64,000 nt of DNA from Hibiscus mutabilis (lineage: Eukaryota; Streptophyta; Magnoliopsida; Malvales; Malvaceae): the NCBI GenBank assembly GCA_019671005.1, contig CM033718.1, positions 33,062,508-33,126,507 of the forward strand, written 5' to 3'. Positions 1-13,600 of this stretch are shown here, piece after piece. The translations under genes were made by a program, and so were the position numbers. Numbering within the stretch: position 1 is the first letter of the stretch; each line of letters opens with the position of its first letter. The notes under the pieces were generated by a model. It was not told the DNA's origin. It saw only the letters and a program-made list of their open reading frames with translations, and did no database searches.

Positions 1-978
1 ATGTCTGAAGAAAAATTTAGTACTCCTTGGCTTTGTGTTATTTTTTTGGAGTCGATCTAAGGACCTATATGTGTTAAGTCAATCTTTATTTGTTATGTAA
101 CACTTCCTAATTCAGTTTACTCTTAAACCAGTTTAGGGGTGTTACTCCAATTCCGTTTTTGAATCCAACTCGGCTATAGTGGTAAACATGTAATATAGTA
201 GTAAGCTAAGATCGTATCCAGGTGGATTGTTTTGGAATTCAATGCCAAAATAATTAATTGTGAAATGAAATAAATGAGTTGCTGATTGAGATTGGGTTTT
301 GACTGAAGAAAAATGTCTAAAGGAAAATGTAATGAAAATTATGCCAGTTTGGAAAACAATTTATTCAAATGGCTAGTTAAGCGTTGGTAAGGGATGCTTA
401 GATTTCATGCTAGCTAAGCCAACAATTAATAACTTTCACTCTTGGTTTTATTACAGAACAGATTTTTGAAAGATAGTAATGCCTCTATCGACAAAAATAC
501 TCTAAGTTAATTATGGTCAACTCCTATATGTTTGTAGTGATGTTTTTCGATAACCAACTTGATAAAGTTTTAATCTTTTCTCCTAAGGGGTAGATTCACT
601 TCCGAAGTATGCTCACCTACTTGAACATTTGATGTCGAACTTTCTCACCTCGGTACTTGGAAATTAATCGTTATCTCCTAAGTTTGTTCAGATATTAAGA
701 GATAATATGCATATAATGCCAACTGTCGTATGGCAAACAATTGAAGAAAAATAAGCATTAGCAATATAGACAAAAATGGCAAAGCATTCAATTATTAAAA
801 GTTGAAAAATAGCTAAGCGTTCATAAAAAAACATCCCCAACCAACTTAAGGAATTAGTTCATGGTTGGGGGAACCATCAACACCATATCATTTTCAAACA
901 AAACCATCACAAAATGAGAATTAAAATAAAGATAAATGGACAAAGAAGGGGATTGGTTGATGTAGCCCTCCGATGGGT
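1..978. other. AT-rich intergenic relic, no gene
   Basis: No convincing coding frame is present. The wording around 190-700 resembles decayed Athila/TAT-type LTR or leader sequence, but this is only an impression. A short hairpin lies at 835-870, where CCCCAACCA is followed 18 nt later by TGGTTGGGG. The block ends where the minus-strand LTR begins at about 979. Confidence 0.4.
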
Positions 979-3900
979 CTTATAACATCCCAACCCGGCT
1001 TGGTAGAAAACCAAGTCCAAAGAGTTAAGACCGAATAAACAAGCTAACTTGCGTCACAAGTTAGAAACTAATCAACCAAAGTCTAGATGCTACTCAACAT
1101 ATGTCAATCACGCAAGCAAGGAGAATAAGGACCATTACTTGTGATAACTGATAGACACTAGGTTCTAAATTGGTACATCACTAAAATTATTCGTATTATA
1201 CAACCAAAATAAGATACCCCAAAGAACTAAATATATGTTTCAAGCATAGCATTGCATATGAACCTTTGACAACCAATGTAACATTAGATGGGTCATAGCA
1301 TTCGCATAGCTGCCAAGATAAGTTAACAATTACAAGTATTCATCATGCATTTCAAAAGGTCACATAAGGCTTCTAGCTATCACGGATTTAGTAGATTAAC
1401 AAGACATAGAAAACTTTGCATATCATCAACTAGGTCTTTCATGCGACATGACTAGGATTTTAAAATTCTAATACAAGCATGCTACTAGTACTTTAATTAG
1501 CTAACCAAAATCATAATTAATTAACCCATCATATGATCATAACATCCACTATGCAACTACTTTATCATGGCATTCAAGCATTCAAAGATAAGCTTTAGTA
1601 TTTTACATACAAAACAAACTATTCAAGTATAATATATACATGCCATAAAGGTGCCACCATCCTATGAGTCAAATTTAAACCACAAAACATACTTAAAGCC
1701 TCTTGGGATCTTTCTTAGCTCCTTGAATTGAACTACACAATCGAGAGTCACCCTGAAACATAATAGGGAGAATCAATGAGATTTTAAGTAATTAAGCTTA
1801 TGCATAAGAAATTAGAAGCATGCATTCAAGTCTCCCATTATACTAACAATGTCCTATTCGATTGTGACAATTTCAATTATACATCCTTTTCACGATTAAG
1901 ACATGAATTTCTTGATTCATTCTCCAAACATACTTATAAGCATTCAATCAAGCATGAAACATTGTCAAGTAGATGTTTACCCATTCAATATCAAGCATGA
2001 TTCAACATTTAAATCTACTAAATGTTACTCAAGAGTATCAATTGTATAGCTTTAGTTCGAACACTACTGGTAACATAGGGTGTAACATACTCTAACCACA
2101 CTAGTAGGATTAGGTAAGTTACTACAATTGCAATCAACAATTCAAACAATTGTAGGTAGTGAGTACAATTCGATTAAGGTCTTCCTTCTACTTCAAGTTA
2201 CAATTTGATTAGAGGAGAACAAATTGAAAGATGCATGATGCACCTATTCGATAAACTATGACTCATAATGCCAAATGTTATCATATTCAAACCATTTAAG
2301 ACTTACTTGATTTCCAAGTAACCATTCGAACTTGGTGAGAAATTTTATAGATCATCTCATCATTCAATGTGACTATTAAGCATTCCAATAAGTGTTTTAC
2401 AAGATACACTTATGTGACTTTAATCAAACATATAGGTTTACAATATCATCTACACCATTCAGCTAATACTATAAGTGACCAAAGAGGTTCAAGTCTAAAC
2501 TAGTGGTTTATTACATTTACTTGATGTTAACTAAACATTTTCAAAAGATCTATTCAACCATTTCATGCATAATTCATCCATGGAAGTTAAACATTAGGCT
2601 ATCTAACATATAAGTTCATTAAAGTGCATACATGTTCATATATATACGTACCAAACTTCTTATAGATCATAGATAGAATTAACTTATACAAACCATAGCG
2701 AAGTGACCATAAATATACATGTCTTAGGTGCCTCCATCCTAGAAGTACTATAACAAGATAGAAACATACTCTTTTAAGCAAAATGTGACTTGTATGAGCT
2801 TAAACTTCAAGATAGTATCCAATATCAACGTATATCATAGAAAAGAGACTAGAATAGGCAAAGCTTAGAGTGAGTTTAAAGTTACAAGGGAACAATTCAA
2901 TAAGTCTCAACTATGAACCATCAAATGAATGGTATGGTTCCCCCATCAATAGGGAACCATTCGAACTAGGCATACACTACTAGATGCATTGTCTAACTTT
3001 CAATTCAATAACAATACAAGGCTTGAAGTTTAGACATACTCAATCATCCAATTTGAATAACAATCAAACTCATCATGCCATTTAAAAACAATCAATGTTT
3101 TAACTCAAGCAATCTCATATAAGCAAGGCTCAATCAATGTTTCAATAGCAATAGTTCATAGCATTTGATTTTCCTTTACAATCAAGCAAACTCATATAAG
3201 CAATGTTCAATCAATGTTTCAATATTCATAGTTCATGGCATTCAATTTTACCTTTACAATCAATCAATGCAATTCAATGTAGCAATAGGTATAGCCTTGA
3301 GAATCGATTACTCAGTCTAGATACTCGAGTCTCCAACCAAATTGTTGCCAATAACAATAGTCAATATGGTACCAAGTACCTGGTCAATCTCTCCTCCTGT
3401 CGCCAATGACCAATAACAATATTTCTCTCCTACTGTCGCCAATTAGGGACTAATGTCCCAGACCGTAGTTCACCCCGATAATGAGCTCTATAGACTCTAT
3501 GGAATGCCAACTATATCTAAGACTGACTCGAGACCAAGGCTTATAATAGTTATCACTTTCAATCAATTATAAGCATGATTCAATTCATTGTGCACAATTT
3601 GTGCCAATATTCCCTTTTAGTCGAATAGGGCTCAATCCAATCCAATATCAATGTTTCCATAGTCAATGAATGAGTATCAATCAATATGTCATTCAACAAT
3701 GAATTGAGTTACTTCTATCTATAACATCATGCTTCATTCCAATATAGTTCAATTAGGCAATAATTACATCATGACAATCAATGGCAATTCATGCATGCTT
3801 CACAATCAATTAACCACTCAAAGGGTACTTACCTTGCTAATGCTCCATAGCAAAGCTCATTATACAATTTATACATGCATCATTTGTATCTATAACACAT

Positions 3901-4335
3901 TAAGAAAGAGATTTTACCTTCCTATCAAGATTATATGAATTTTAGCTATTCCAATTTCACCAAATTCAAGCTTGAATTTATGATGATAAAGCTTTCTCAC
4001 TCAATCCCCTTTCTCTCTTCTTTCTTTCTTCTACCCGGCCACAATGAGGGAAGTGATGATAATTCATCAATTAATTTCCTCCCTTAAATAACTACTTCAC
4101 CCTTAATTATCCCATAATTAATGACATGTGTAGGGGCATTTTAGGAATGTTAAAATTTTGCATGCATTCCTTCAATTTGTCAGTTGTTTTGGTTTGGTCA
4201 CTTATACAATAGGTTACTACTTTTTCATTCATAACATTCTAGTCCTTATTATCTAGATCTAGTATCTTGCTTTCAATCAATTAGGGATCAAATGAAAGCA
4301 TTGTAGTAACTTCTTTATACTAGTTTTGAGGATAT
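979..4335 (-). mobile_element. Tekay-like LTR (LTR1), no adjoining pol
   Basis: On the minus strand the block starts TGTAATATCC (4335) and ends ...GGGATGTTATA (979), matching the terminal pattern of the other chromovirus LTRs in this window. Inside, near 3460-3540, it carries the module GGACCGTAG ... CTATGGAATGCCAAC seen in four other LTRs here. No polypurine tract or pol tail follows at 4336, so it is a solo LTR or a broken element. I could not identify a clean target duplication. Short ORFs in it look like chance. Confidence 0.55.
3114..3267. repeat. two-copy tandem repeat in LTR1
   Basis: Two adjacent copies of about 77 bp begin CTCATATAAGCAA at 3114 and 3191. Both run through CAATCAATGTTTCAATA to CCTTTACAATCAA. 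They differ at a handful of positions. This is a local duplication inside the LTR. Confidence 0.75.
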
Positions 4336-6311
4336 TACATAGGGTCCAACATGGTCGAGAGTTCATAATCTACTAGATCTCAAGGGAACCTAGTTCAATT
4401 TCTTCTTTCTAATTAATTCAAGAATCATCCTGAAAATTTTAGATTTATCTTGAGCCTTGATTGTTGAGTTACTAGTCGCACGAATCCAAAATAGGTATAA
4501 CAATAACAAGAGTACATATAGTACCAGAACAAGGGTACACCAGTACCAATTCTATTTCATTATTGAACAAGAGTACCAAAGGTACTAATAGAACACTTGA
4601 TCTTAATAACAAGGGACCGTAGTCGAAACTAGATAGCTCGATGGATTCTATGGCATGCCCATTGTGTCTATACTAACTCAAATCAAGGCTTGTATTTAAG
4701 TTTACTATTTCCTTTTGAACTAGAGGCATTAAGTGCCTTAAATCATTGTTTAATTGCATATAAATCATACTCAAGCCTAATTTCGAATTTAACTAGAGAA
4801 GTGTAACATAACTATTATTTTGACTAGCTTGAGCTTACCTCGAGATGCTTACCTCAAAATGGCATTCATACATGGGCTCGATTTAGCTACAAGCACATAC
4901 GATAACACATATAAAAATTTAAAGATAAAAATTTGACAGTCTTGGTTTGTCCTTACTCTAGGTTACACTTACAATAATTTCCAAGCTATTGATGCTCCCA
5001 AATCACAATTCCTCCTTTTTCTTTCCTATCGTTGTTAGGACCAACAATAGCCCTCTTGCCTTCCATATCTTCTTGATCTTCTAACATGTGACATTACAAT
5101 GACTCATAAATCTCATGAATTGATTAAATTATCTCATACATCTATTTAAGTTCACAATAGAAACTAACCACCCTTTTATGAGGGCCTTCCAAATTTATAC
5201 ACATTTGCTTATTTAAATAAAACACTTTAAGGTCGAACTTTAACTAGCATTTTCTTGCACATTAGCAATCATGTTATCTCTTCAAGTTATTTATTCTTAA
5301 TTCATGACAGAGCAATCCCTATTTTAAAATCAAAATAGTTTTAATTCTTTCCATTGAGTCCATTAGCAGTTCAAACTGTTATCCTTGTATATTAGCCCTA
5401 ATTAACAATCAATTGATGTACTAATATAACTAGATTTCACTATATAAAATTATAAAGCTTGTATCTAAATAGGGCAGTCCCCAAGTTGCTTGAAAATTGG
5501 ACTAAAACAGTCATATGACTCCAATCTACTGATCTAACAACCAACCCCAATTAATGTTACTAAAATAGTCCAACTCTTACTCTAATCAGCAAGGAAACCT
5601 CATCAACCATTAAGACAAAACTCCCAAGTTCGTACAATATCATTTTTACAACTCCTGATTCATTTTTTATATAGTTCATAATTCTCAAGTATCAAATGAA
5701 CATTAAAACAATTGAAGGTTTCTATCAATCAGCTAACCATTTAACCGATGGTTACTTACAATTCATTCCTCTCAAGATCAACAATTTACACATCTATGAG
5801 ATTAACAAATTTTCCAACTGTTTAACCCTTAACTAGATTCTACATTCAAACAACTATCATGCTAATCTCAAACAAATCGAACTAGCTCATCAGCCCAACT
5901 AAAAATTTCACATACGAGAGATAAAAAGAATGGCCATTACCTTGCTAAGAATTCAAATCCAATTTAGTGTTTATACTTCTTCAAACCACAAGCTTAATTC
6001 TCTCAATTTAGTCTTTTTTCTCTCTCTTTCTTAACTAGAATTTGGGTAAGTTTTGATCAAGGGAAGAAGATGGTCTATGCTTTGACCGATTCTCTCCAAG
6101 GGACACCTAATCATGGTCCCTCAATGTAGTAAACTTTTGCATGCAAACCAAGGAGTTACCAATGTATATGAAATGGTCCCTTAGAAATTGTTCACTAGAT
6201 TAGCCAAGTCTCACAATTTAGTCCTCTTAAGTTACTTTTTATTGACAAAAGATATCTTTCAATTCTACTTAAAATATTATGCCCTTCTAGACCCTAATTT
6301 GGGGTGTTACA
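4336..6311 (-). mobile_element. second Tekay-like LTR fragment
   Basis: The right end reads GGGGTGTTACA (6301-6311), that is, TGTAACACCCC on the minus strand, a typical LTR start. The shared module occurs again near 4617-4670 (GGGACCGTAGTC then CTATGGCATGCCC). The left limit is not visible and lies somewhere between 4336 and 4500. The first 150 bases (4336-4485) may be spacer. No pol sequence follows on the right, where Athila-like sequence begins. Confidence 0.45.
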
Positions 6312-7764
6312 GGTCTAGAGCTCTCAGTCTTAGCCACAATCTACCCTCAACCTTAATTCTTCACCATTGCCGTGCCTTCTCATTGATCCATCTCTTTCTT
6401 GAATAGGCACTTGTGGAAACCCTAGATTGAGTTTGAATTGAAAGTTTGTTACGCACCAAGATAAGATAGGTGTGCTATCTTCTTATCCTCTTTTGAATTT
6501 GAGCTGATCTGGTTTTGGCTAATGCTAACGTCATTGACCTTAATTCCTTTGCTAACTAAACTTGGCAATCCTCGTCCTACTTTTTCCAACTGTTGCTAGA
6601 CATTTCTCTTCTGGTCCTTATCTCTCTCTGCCAACTGCTCAAGTTCTGCTCTTGCTCCTGACCTGCCTTGCACACCATAGCAAAGAAATACACCTTTACT
6701 CCTTAAAGCAATGCATGATTTTACTAACTAAATGCATGAATATGTACTCAAAGGAAAGTAAAAGCATGACAAAATATATATGAAAAATAGTACTTTTGAG
6801 GAGTTAACACACCCCCAAACCTAGCTCATTGCTTGTCCTCAAGTAATGCAACTAAGAATTAGAAAAACAGGAATTAAAACAAAGTACCTTGGCAAAATTT
6901 TCCTAATTAACAACACATGCTAGCAAGAAGAATTTGGCCCTAGTTTTGTCCACAAATATCCCAATGCAGTAGTGCCAAGTTGATCAACAAATTCAACTGC
7001 AGCAAAATAACTTTAGTCTAAGGTCATTAAGTGTGCATGAAGTGCAGACAAAATGCCTCAAGTATCCTTGTCACTCCCTTGTCAAATTTACTACCAAAAC
7101 TTAGAATTATTTATTTTATTATTATTATTTACCAAGGGTTTTTGCTGGCAATATTTTCAAGCTTGCTTCGTAATGCTGTTTGCATGAGAAGTAAGAGGGA
7201 GCATACCACGAACACTCACGTTAATCTAGAAATTACTAGGCCTACTCATCATACTCATACCCTAAACTTTTTTTTTGAGAAATAAGAGGGGGAAAACCAA
7301 GAAGCCCCAAACTACTTATTATCTCTAAGGTATAGGAGAGTTCTATTTTTTTCTTGCCTCTGGCAAAACATTGTTTCCTTATTCTTTCTTTTTACCCAAC
7401 CATCACTTTTTTTATTTTGAGTTCAGTTTCAAGAATCCTAAGTTTATCTTGGGAACTAGATGCATACTATGTACTAAGTGAGACTAAGTTTCCATGAACT
7501 AGAGATCAATTGCCAAGCAAACCTGGCATTACTAATCTACTAGCTCATTTTAGCTAAAGATTCCAAATTCATCATCGAGTAGAGTATATTAGAACAAATT
7601 CTAATTATGCTTGGAAAAGTGTTGGCAAAATTATCAGGTTAAAACATGTCGTGGCAAAAAAATAGTGGTCTGGTATGCATGATTATACCTAATCTACATG
7701 GAAAAAACACTATGCAAACATAATCACAAAAATGGATGAATGTCATAGCATTAAATGTGAGGCA
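6312..7764 (-). mobile_element. Athila-type 3' LTR-like region (minus)
   Basis: This block lies downstream, in element orientation, of the Athila-type extra ORF and polypurine tract at 7765. That is where a 3' LTR is expected. A second polypurine-like junction sits inside it at 6809-6840 with the phrase GAGGACAAGC followed by GGTTTGGGGGTGTG on the minus strand. Two such junctions about 960 bp apart suggest either two nested relatives or a duplicated 3' end. No coding frame is supported. Confidence 0.4.
6809..6840 (-). other. polypurine tract / pol-LTR junction, copy 1
   Basis: On the minus strand a GAGGACAAGC word precedes AGGTTTGGGGGTGTG and then TTAACTCC. The G-run is the usual plus-strand primer next to the 3' LTR in Athila/TAT elements (family knowledge). 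The call rests on this short motif alone. Confidence 0.5.
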
Positions 7765-7785
7765 ACACACACCCCCAAACCAAAG
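7763..7785 (-). other. polypurine tract / pol-LTR junction, copy 2
   Basis: On the minus strand the sequence reads TTTGGTTTGGGGGTGTGTG followed by TTGCCTCAC. It lies about 190 bp beyond the stop of the extra ORF at 7969, which is the expected position for the 3' polypurine tract of an Athila-type element. Confidence 0.5.
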
Positions 7786-7968
7786 GTGTTCATTATCCCC
7801 AATTCATGTAAACAAATAAATAAAAATGAAATGCATGAAAACACAGCTATACAAAATAAAATGCATGTTAAAAATGAAAAATATGCAAGTAAAGGAGTTA
7901 AGGGGAAGAGGACTCCCATTCGAAACATTCTGGGAGCGAGAAGTGAGTCTTTTTTTGACAAAGCTCCC

Positions 7969-9262
7969 TCAAATAGGAGCCATGTGCTTCTTTCTCTTCA
8001 GCTTTGATGTGGCAGTGGAAGCCTTCACATCGTGTATGACTTCCTCGATTGTCCTCACCAGCTCTGATGTAGCGGGAGCTACTGGAGAGGGGATGAAGCA
8101 GGTGCTACTAGTTGCACGGTGGTCTTGGCAGGGACTTCCTCCTCAAACTTCGGTGGAGTCTCTATTTGAGCAGATTCAACTTGGACAGGTGAAACAGGGA
8201 CGATGGCATCAAACTATTACGTCAGAGTGTGAATAGACTATGGGCTCGATGATATTCCTTCTTGGGCTCGATCCCTTATACCAATGTATTGCTATAGTAG
8301 TAGATAATTCTCCTCAGCCTTCTTTAATTTCTAGAGAATAAGCTCTCGGCGCTTATAAAACTGGGAAACTAATGCCAAGGCATCATCTGAAATTACTACT
8401 GCGTTGGTGTGACAAGTTCTCCCTTAGGCGTTCTGGCAGTAGACACCGGCTCAGCAGCCTTTCCCTTATCCCTTCTCCTTTGCCTTCTTGGTAATTGGTT
8501 CCACAGCGTAGGAGTAACAACTCCTTTGCTTTTTTTAGGTGTTATCAAAATTGAGCTTTGGTACATTATGTAATCTACAAATTTTAGAAATTAAAGAAGG
8601 AAAAACCAAACTACTACTTTCCTTCTCTGCACACTTGTAGGTTTCTTCTGTAATCATACGTCCTACATTGATTTTCCTCCCCACCATTATCGAATGCAAC
8701 AACACCATCCTCTTTTCTAAAACAGTCTCGTTATGTGTTGTTGGTATTAGGTTTGCCTTTAGAAAGTGGTTCCAACCTCTCAGCTATGGCTTCAGTGCCA
8801 ATCATTTCACAGTCATGAGGCATTTGGATGAAACAATCTATCTTGTGCCAAGTTTGCACAAGTCCTTCAAAATCAGCTTCCTCTTGGCATCATCCAAGGA
8901 GCCAGCAATGGTCAAATGTTCTTCTCATGTACCATCCAACTCAAGAAAACCATTAATATAACCATCATCGAATCGAACACACGTACCTCTTACAAATATA
9001 AAAGGTGAATCTTTTGTAGTGAGATGAGCATAGAACTTGTGAATGACAGTGGAATCAACCTCTCTTAGTAGCTGGCAAAAGGTCTCCCATTTGTGCATCT
9101 TGACAATGTTAACCATTTATGGTGAGCAGCCCAAATTAGGTTCGTTCTTGAATTCAAAACCCTTCTCATAACAGAAGGTACGAGCAACAAAGTTCTCTTC
9201 ATATTTCTTCTTGATTTCTTCATTGAAGAATATCTTGAATGGTGCGGATGAAGATGCCATTG
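7969..9262 (-). pseudogene. Athila-type extra 3' ORF, broken (PF20167-like)
   Basis: Starting at ATG 9262, the minus strand encodes a protein beginning MASSSAPFKIFFNEEIKKKY and soon FCYEKGFEFKNEPNLGC. After a TAA in mid-frame it continues with MHKWETFCQLL, FYAHLTTKDSPFIFVRG and later (after frameshifts) NLIPTTHNETV and GRKINVGRMI. This resembles the 'putative plant transposon protein' domain (PF20167) often found in the extra ORF of Athila/TAT elements. The tail is rich in P, V and E and ends in a basic KLKRKK stretch before a stop at 7969-7971. Breaks include the TAA near 9121, a shift near 8920 and stops between 8240 and 8640. Its place after integrase fits the Athila gene order. The family match is from memory. 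Confidence 0.6.
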
Positions 9263-9829
9263 CAAAAGAAGTTTGGGAAATCAGAAAAGATGAAGGAAAA
9301 AGAATTTTTGGTTCTTGCTTTCTTACGAGAGAGAATAAGCGAGTAAAAATTTAGCTTTGAGGAAAAATTATGAATAAATAAAGGAATGGTGAAATAGTTG
9401 AGTTGGTTTAATGGTGAGGTTAGTGGGAGTGATGATGGTTATGGCAGTTATGCATGTTTTGGGAAGTGGGAAAATAATGGATTTTGGTTTAATGGAGTTG
9501 AGGGTGATGGGAAAGAAAAAAAAGGTAAAAGGTTTAGGTTAAAAATTCAAAATGTGGAGATTTAACCTAAGCGGCTTAGGGCTTTCCCGCTCAGCCAAAA
9601 ATCTTTATCCTTTGGGTCTACTCTCACATAAGGTCCACATGTCCTCCGATGGGCATCCAAATTCTGGGCTGTCCTAGCTTACCGCCTGGCAAAATTTCCT
9701 ATACTAACACTCACAAAGAAAAATCTTTCAAAGTAGCAAAAGAAAATAAAAATAAAAATGAACTAAAATAACAGAAAGAAAAACAACTAACCTAAATATT
9801 TACAGTGATCAAATGATGATGACAAAATT
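9263..9829. other. spacer between Athila integrase and extra ORF
   Basis: This AT-rich interval has no supported frame. It separates the integrase end from the extra ORF, as in Athila elements. A stretch near 9560-9680 is more GC-rich but encodes nothing I recognise. Confidence 0.5.
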
Positions 9830-10623
9830 ACTCAATCTCTAGCAAAAGAATGGTCTCCTTAGCATTACCTTGATTACCTTCCAAATAATGCTTCAATCTC
9901 TAGCTGTTCACCTTGAATGTTGTCCCTGTCTTCAAATATTTAATATCTAGTGCTCCATGAGCATAAGGCTAGATAAGTTTAAATGGTCCTGACCATCTAA
10001 ACTTGAGCTTTCCGGGAAATAACTTGAGTCTGGAGTTGAATAACAACACCTTTTGCTCGACCTCGAATTTTCTTGGCAAAATTTTGCTATCATGCCATCT
10101 CTTTGTTCGTTCTTTATACAACTTGCAATTCTCATAAGCTTGCATCTTGAATTCTTCCAACTCATTTAAGTCTATCAAACGTTTCTCACCTGAAGCCCTA
10201 TATTCCATATTCAATCGTTTGGTAGCCCAATTGGCATGATGCTCTAATTCTACCGGAAAGTGGCATGATTTGCTAAACATCAGCTTGTAAGGAGATGTCC
10301 CTAGTGGTGTTTTGAATGTTGTTTTGTACGCCCACAAGAAATCATCTAGCCTCAAGGACCAGTCCATCCTAGTTGGGTTTACCGTCTTCTCTAAAATGAT
10401 ATTGATTTCTTTGTTCGAGATCTCTGCCTAGCCATTTGTTTGCGGATGGTTGGCAGTGGCAATTCTTTGCTGGATTCCATACTTGAAAAAAGCTTTAGTG
10501 ATTAGATGTCATTTAAAATGAGTACCTTCATCATGTATTATAGCTATAGGGGCACCGAAACTAGTAAAGATGTGCTTATGTAGAAACTTAGCAACAACCT
10601 TGGCATTGTTTGATGGGAGAGCA
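9830..10623 (-). pseudogene. Athila-type integrase, C-terminal part, broken
   Basis: Reading the minus strand from 10623: ALPSNNAKVVAKFLHKHIF, IIHDEGTHF (second catalytic Asp retained), NHPQTNG, EISNKEINIILEKTVNPTR (position of the catalytic Glu), LWAYKTTFKTPLGTSPYKL, YKERTKRWHD and finally WSGPFKLI, PHGALDIK, FKVNS. These are hallmark stretches of the Athila-lineage Ty3/gypsy integrase core and C-terminal domain. Stops interrupt the frame after GTHFK and after NHPQTNG, and again after FKLI. The N-terminal zinc finger and first catalytic Asp are missing, because a Tekay LTR begins exactly at 10624. The integrase was therefore cut by that insertion or by a later rearrangement. It is not functional. 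Confidence 0.85.
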
Positions 10624-13600
10624 TATAACGTCTCTAACCCGGCTTAGGAGTAAATCAAATTAGGTGGTGTCTCAAGCAGACAAACAAATAATCAAGGACA
10701 AACATACGATGCCAAACTCTTTAGAACGAGCAAGAAACCAGAAAACAAGGTAAAATAAAATCTTTTTAGTAACCTTCACATTCAAACAAGAAGGCTCATT
10801 AAAATAATACATAACGCATCAAACGGTAACCCATCATGACTTTACTTCTATATCTTTCAAATCCCATAGTGTCTCTTTTGATTCAAACCCTTATTAATCT
10901 AGACTAGGTAAATTATTGCACACTTCACTAATTGGTCACTAGACAAATGTCAACTTAATATAGCTATACCTATTTATCTTGTCATACAACTATTTGTACA
11001 AAATAGTTAACATTTAATAGACATCCAAACCAAAATACTGTTTACGTTTTTACATATAAGTCTGCAAACAACAGAATCACACCTCATCATTTATAAGCAA
11101 AGCAATTTAATAACAAATTTATATACTTACTTACTTATACCAACCTAACCAGTCATATATAATCTTCACATAGCAATTCCATTTACAAGATTCATTACAA
11201 TCCATTCAGAGGTTTGTTTTAACCTCAAACTAGACATTTGCATTACCCACTTTTACTTAAGATTTATCACAAGGCAAGATTCGTGCACATTGGTTTCCAA
11301 CTAATAAAGTATCAAGATGAACTATTAAATTTAAACTCTTAGAGCTATTTAAGAAATCACCTAATTTCATCAAGGCAAGCAACCACCATAGAAATAATTA
11401 GGGCCCATTATAGACTTATAAAGACAATAAACTTGCATATTCAACGAAATCTAGATGCACAATGCATACCTAACAATCTATGTGCCACCCACTAGGAGAC
11501 CTTAAGAAAGATAACAAAACCTAACAAAATCGAAGTCCAAACTGGGGACCGAAGTCTATTCTATCAAGGAGCTCTGTGGAATCTATGGCATGCCAACTAT
11601 TCCTAAAGCAGACGAGACCAAGGCTTTAACATATTATCATTCTTTATCAAAACAAAGTGAGCATAGCTCCACATCATAGAATCATATCAATGTCTCTTAA
11701 CCCCTTTTTCAATCGGGTTCACAAATTCACCTTTATTAAAACATAAATAAATTTCTTCCTTAGTACTCAAGTCATCAAGATCGCATGAAGTTGAGCATAA
11801 TCAAGAATTGTTTATCATTTCACAACAACCATTCTTTTCACACGTGTCTTTCAAATCTAACAAGCATCACAATCATGTTTAGCAACTTTAAATCATAGTC
11901 ATGATTTCCACCAAATGTCCATATCATAAAGTACTTTTTTTTATTACAGTACTCACCTTTGCCTCCAAGCTTGCGTATTCTTACAATAAATTAATTAATT
12001 TAAAGCAATCAAAACTAGAAGGCAATGCTCGAGAAGGTTTTTAGTTTGTCCCGAGACTTTAAACTACACTCACCTCTTATCCCGAAGTTACGGGATACCC
12101 GAACCCTTATTCAACACTTTTTACTAAGCCAATTCCTTTCTAGCTTCTTCTTGTCTAAAATTAACAAAGAATATGACTATGTATTAGAATCAATTTAATC
12201 TTTCAACATTCACCAAACAGGGTAGCTTAAACTCATATACATTTGATTACTCAAATCTACCCAAATTAGCACACAAACATACCAAACAAGCTGGTTCACA
12301 CCTATACAAATATAATCATTCAAATCTGTCCAATCAAGTATGAATACATGTAATTCACTAAAAATCAGTCCATTTATTTTAATACATTCGAATCAGCCCC
12401 TTATTATTCACATGTATACCAAAGAGTTTCAATCATATAAGAATACTATGCCTATACCAAATCAGTTCATTACATATGTGTATACACATTAAAACAATCT
12501 TCTATGTGATTATACATACTTAAAACAGTCCAAACTCTTGTGTATACATATGTATGTGTCCAAAACAGTTTCTAACATGTATTTACCTACTCAAAACAGT
12601 CCCTATGGAATCCTATACATCTAGGACAGTCTCGTACCATTACATACGTACTTTTATACCTCATAACAGTCCATTTTTAAGTTTCCAAAACTACATTTTC
12701 CAGCTAAATAAAACTGTATTTCTCAAGCTAACAAAACTGCATACATTTCACATTAAAAACTGCTACCGGGCAGCCTGCGTCTTACTCGGTTAAAAATTCA
12801 TATATTTATTCCGTTTGTCGAAATTTCAAACAATTTACACCGTTAGAAAGCTGATTCATATACCTTCTAACAATATAAGCCTTGTATTTTTATTTCTTAC
12901 GAATTAATACAGAATTTAGTCCAAAGGCACACCCAAATCTGTCACCGGCAGATTTCGCTATCCCTAAAGATTCAACTCTATAAACTGTTCTATAGCTCGA
13001 AATTCAGTTTTGTTTGTTTTAAATGAAACTAGAAAGAATAAGCTTTCCAACCATATAAATTATAGCTTTCAATTCAACCAGTACAATTTATAGCAAATTT
13101 TCAAAGTTACTGCTAATGCAGATTTTTTTTATAACAGTTTTAAAAACCAGTTTTTCATTGTCATGCATGTATCACCACAACCCCAATTCAAGTAACATGT
13201 CAATTAATTCCATTTCAATTTTCTTCAACAGCCAAGGGCTTATTCAAGCTCCTAAGTTCATACACCTACCTTGAATAAATGAACATCATTCGATTCCATA
13301 AATTAGTCCCCTAATTTGCACTAACAATTAAGGTGACTACAATCAAGTTCCAAAATCGAATACATACTTGAATTAATGTCCATTCAATTGTTTAAGCTAT
13401 TTCAATCAGCTTAGAACTCATCCTTAAGCAATTTAACACCTTGATCAAGGTTACCCAAAAGAGGAAACATGGTAAACTAGGCATGCATGTAAATCGGTGC
13501 ACCTAAAAATCCTTAAATTAAGCTTGATTCTCTATTGGCATAATTCCTATTAAATTGCATTCAATTTCTTTTGAAACAACTTCAGATTAGAAATAGGGGA

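Noticed and set aside
979..4335. Target duplication GGGTCT / GGGTCC around LTR1
   Set aside because: The words are offset by two bases relative to the LTR ends, so they do not form a proper 5-bp duplication.
7826..8236. Plus-strand ORF of 136 codons
   Set aside because: It is the antisense shadow of the C-terminal part of the Athila-type extra ORF.
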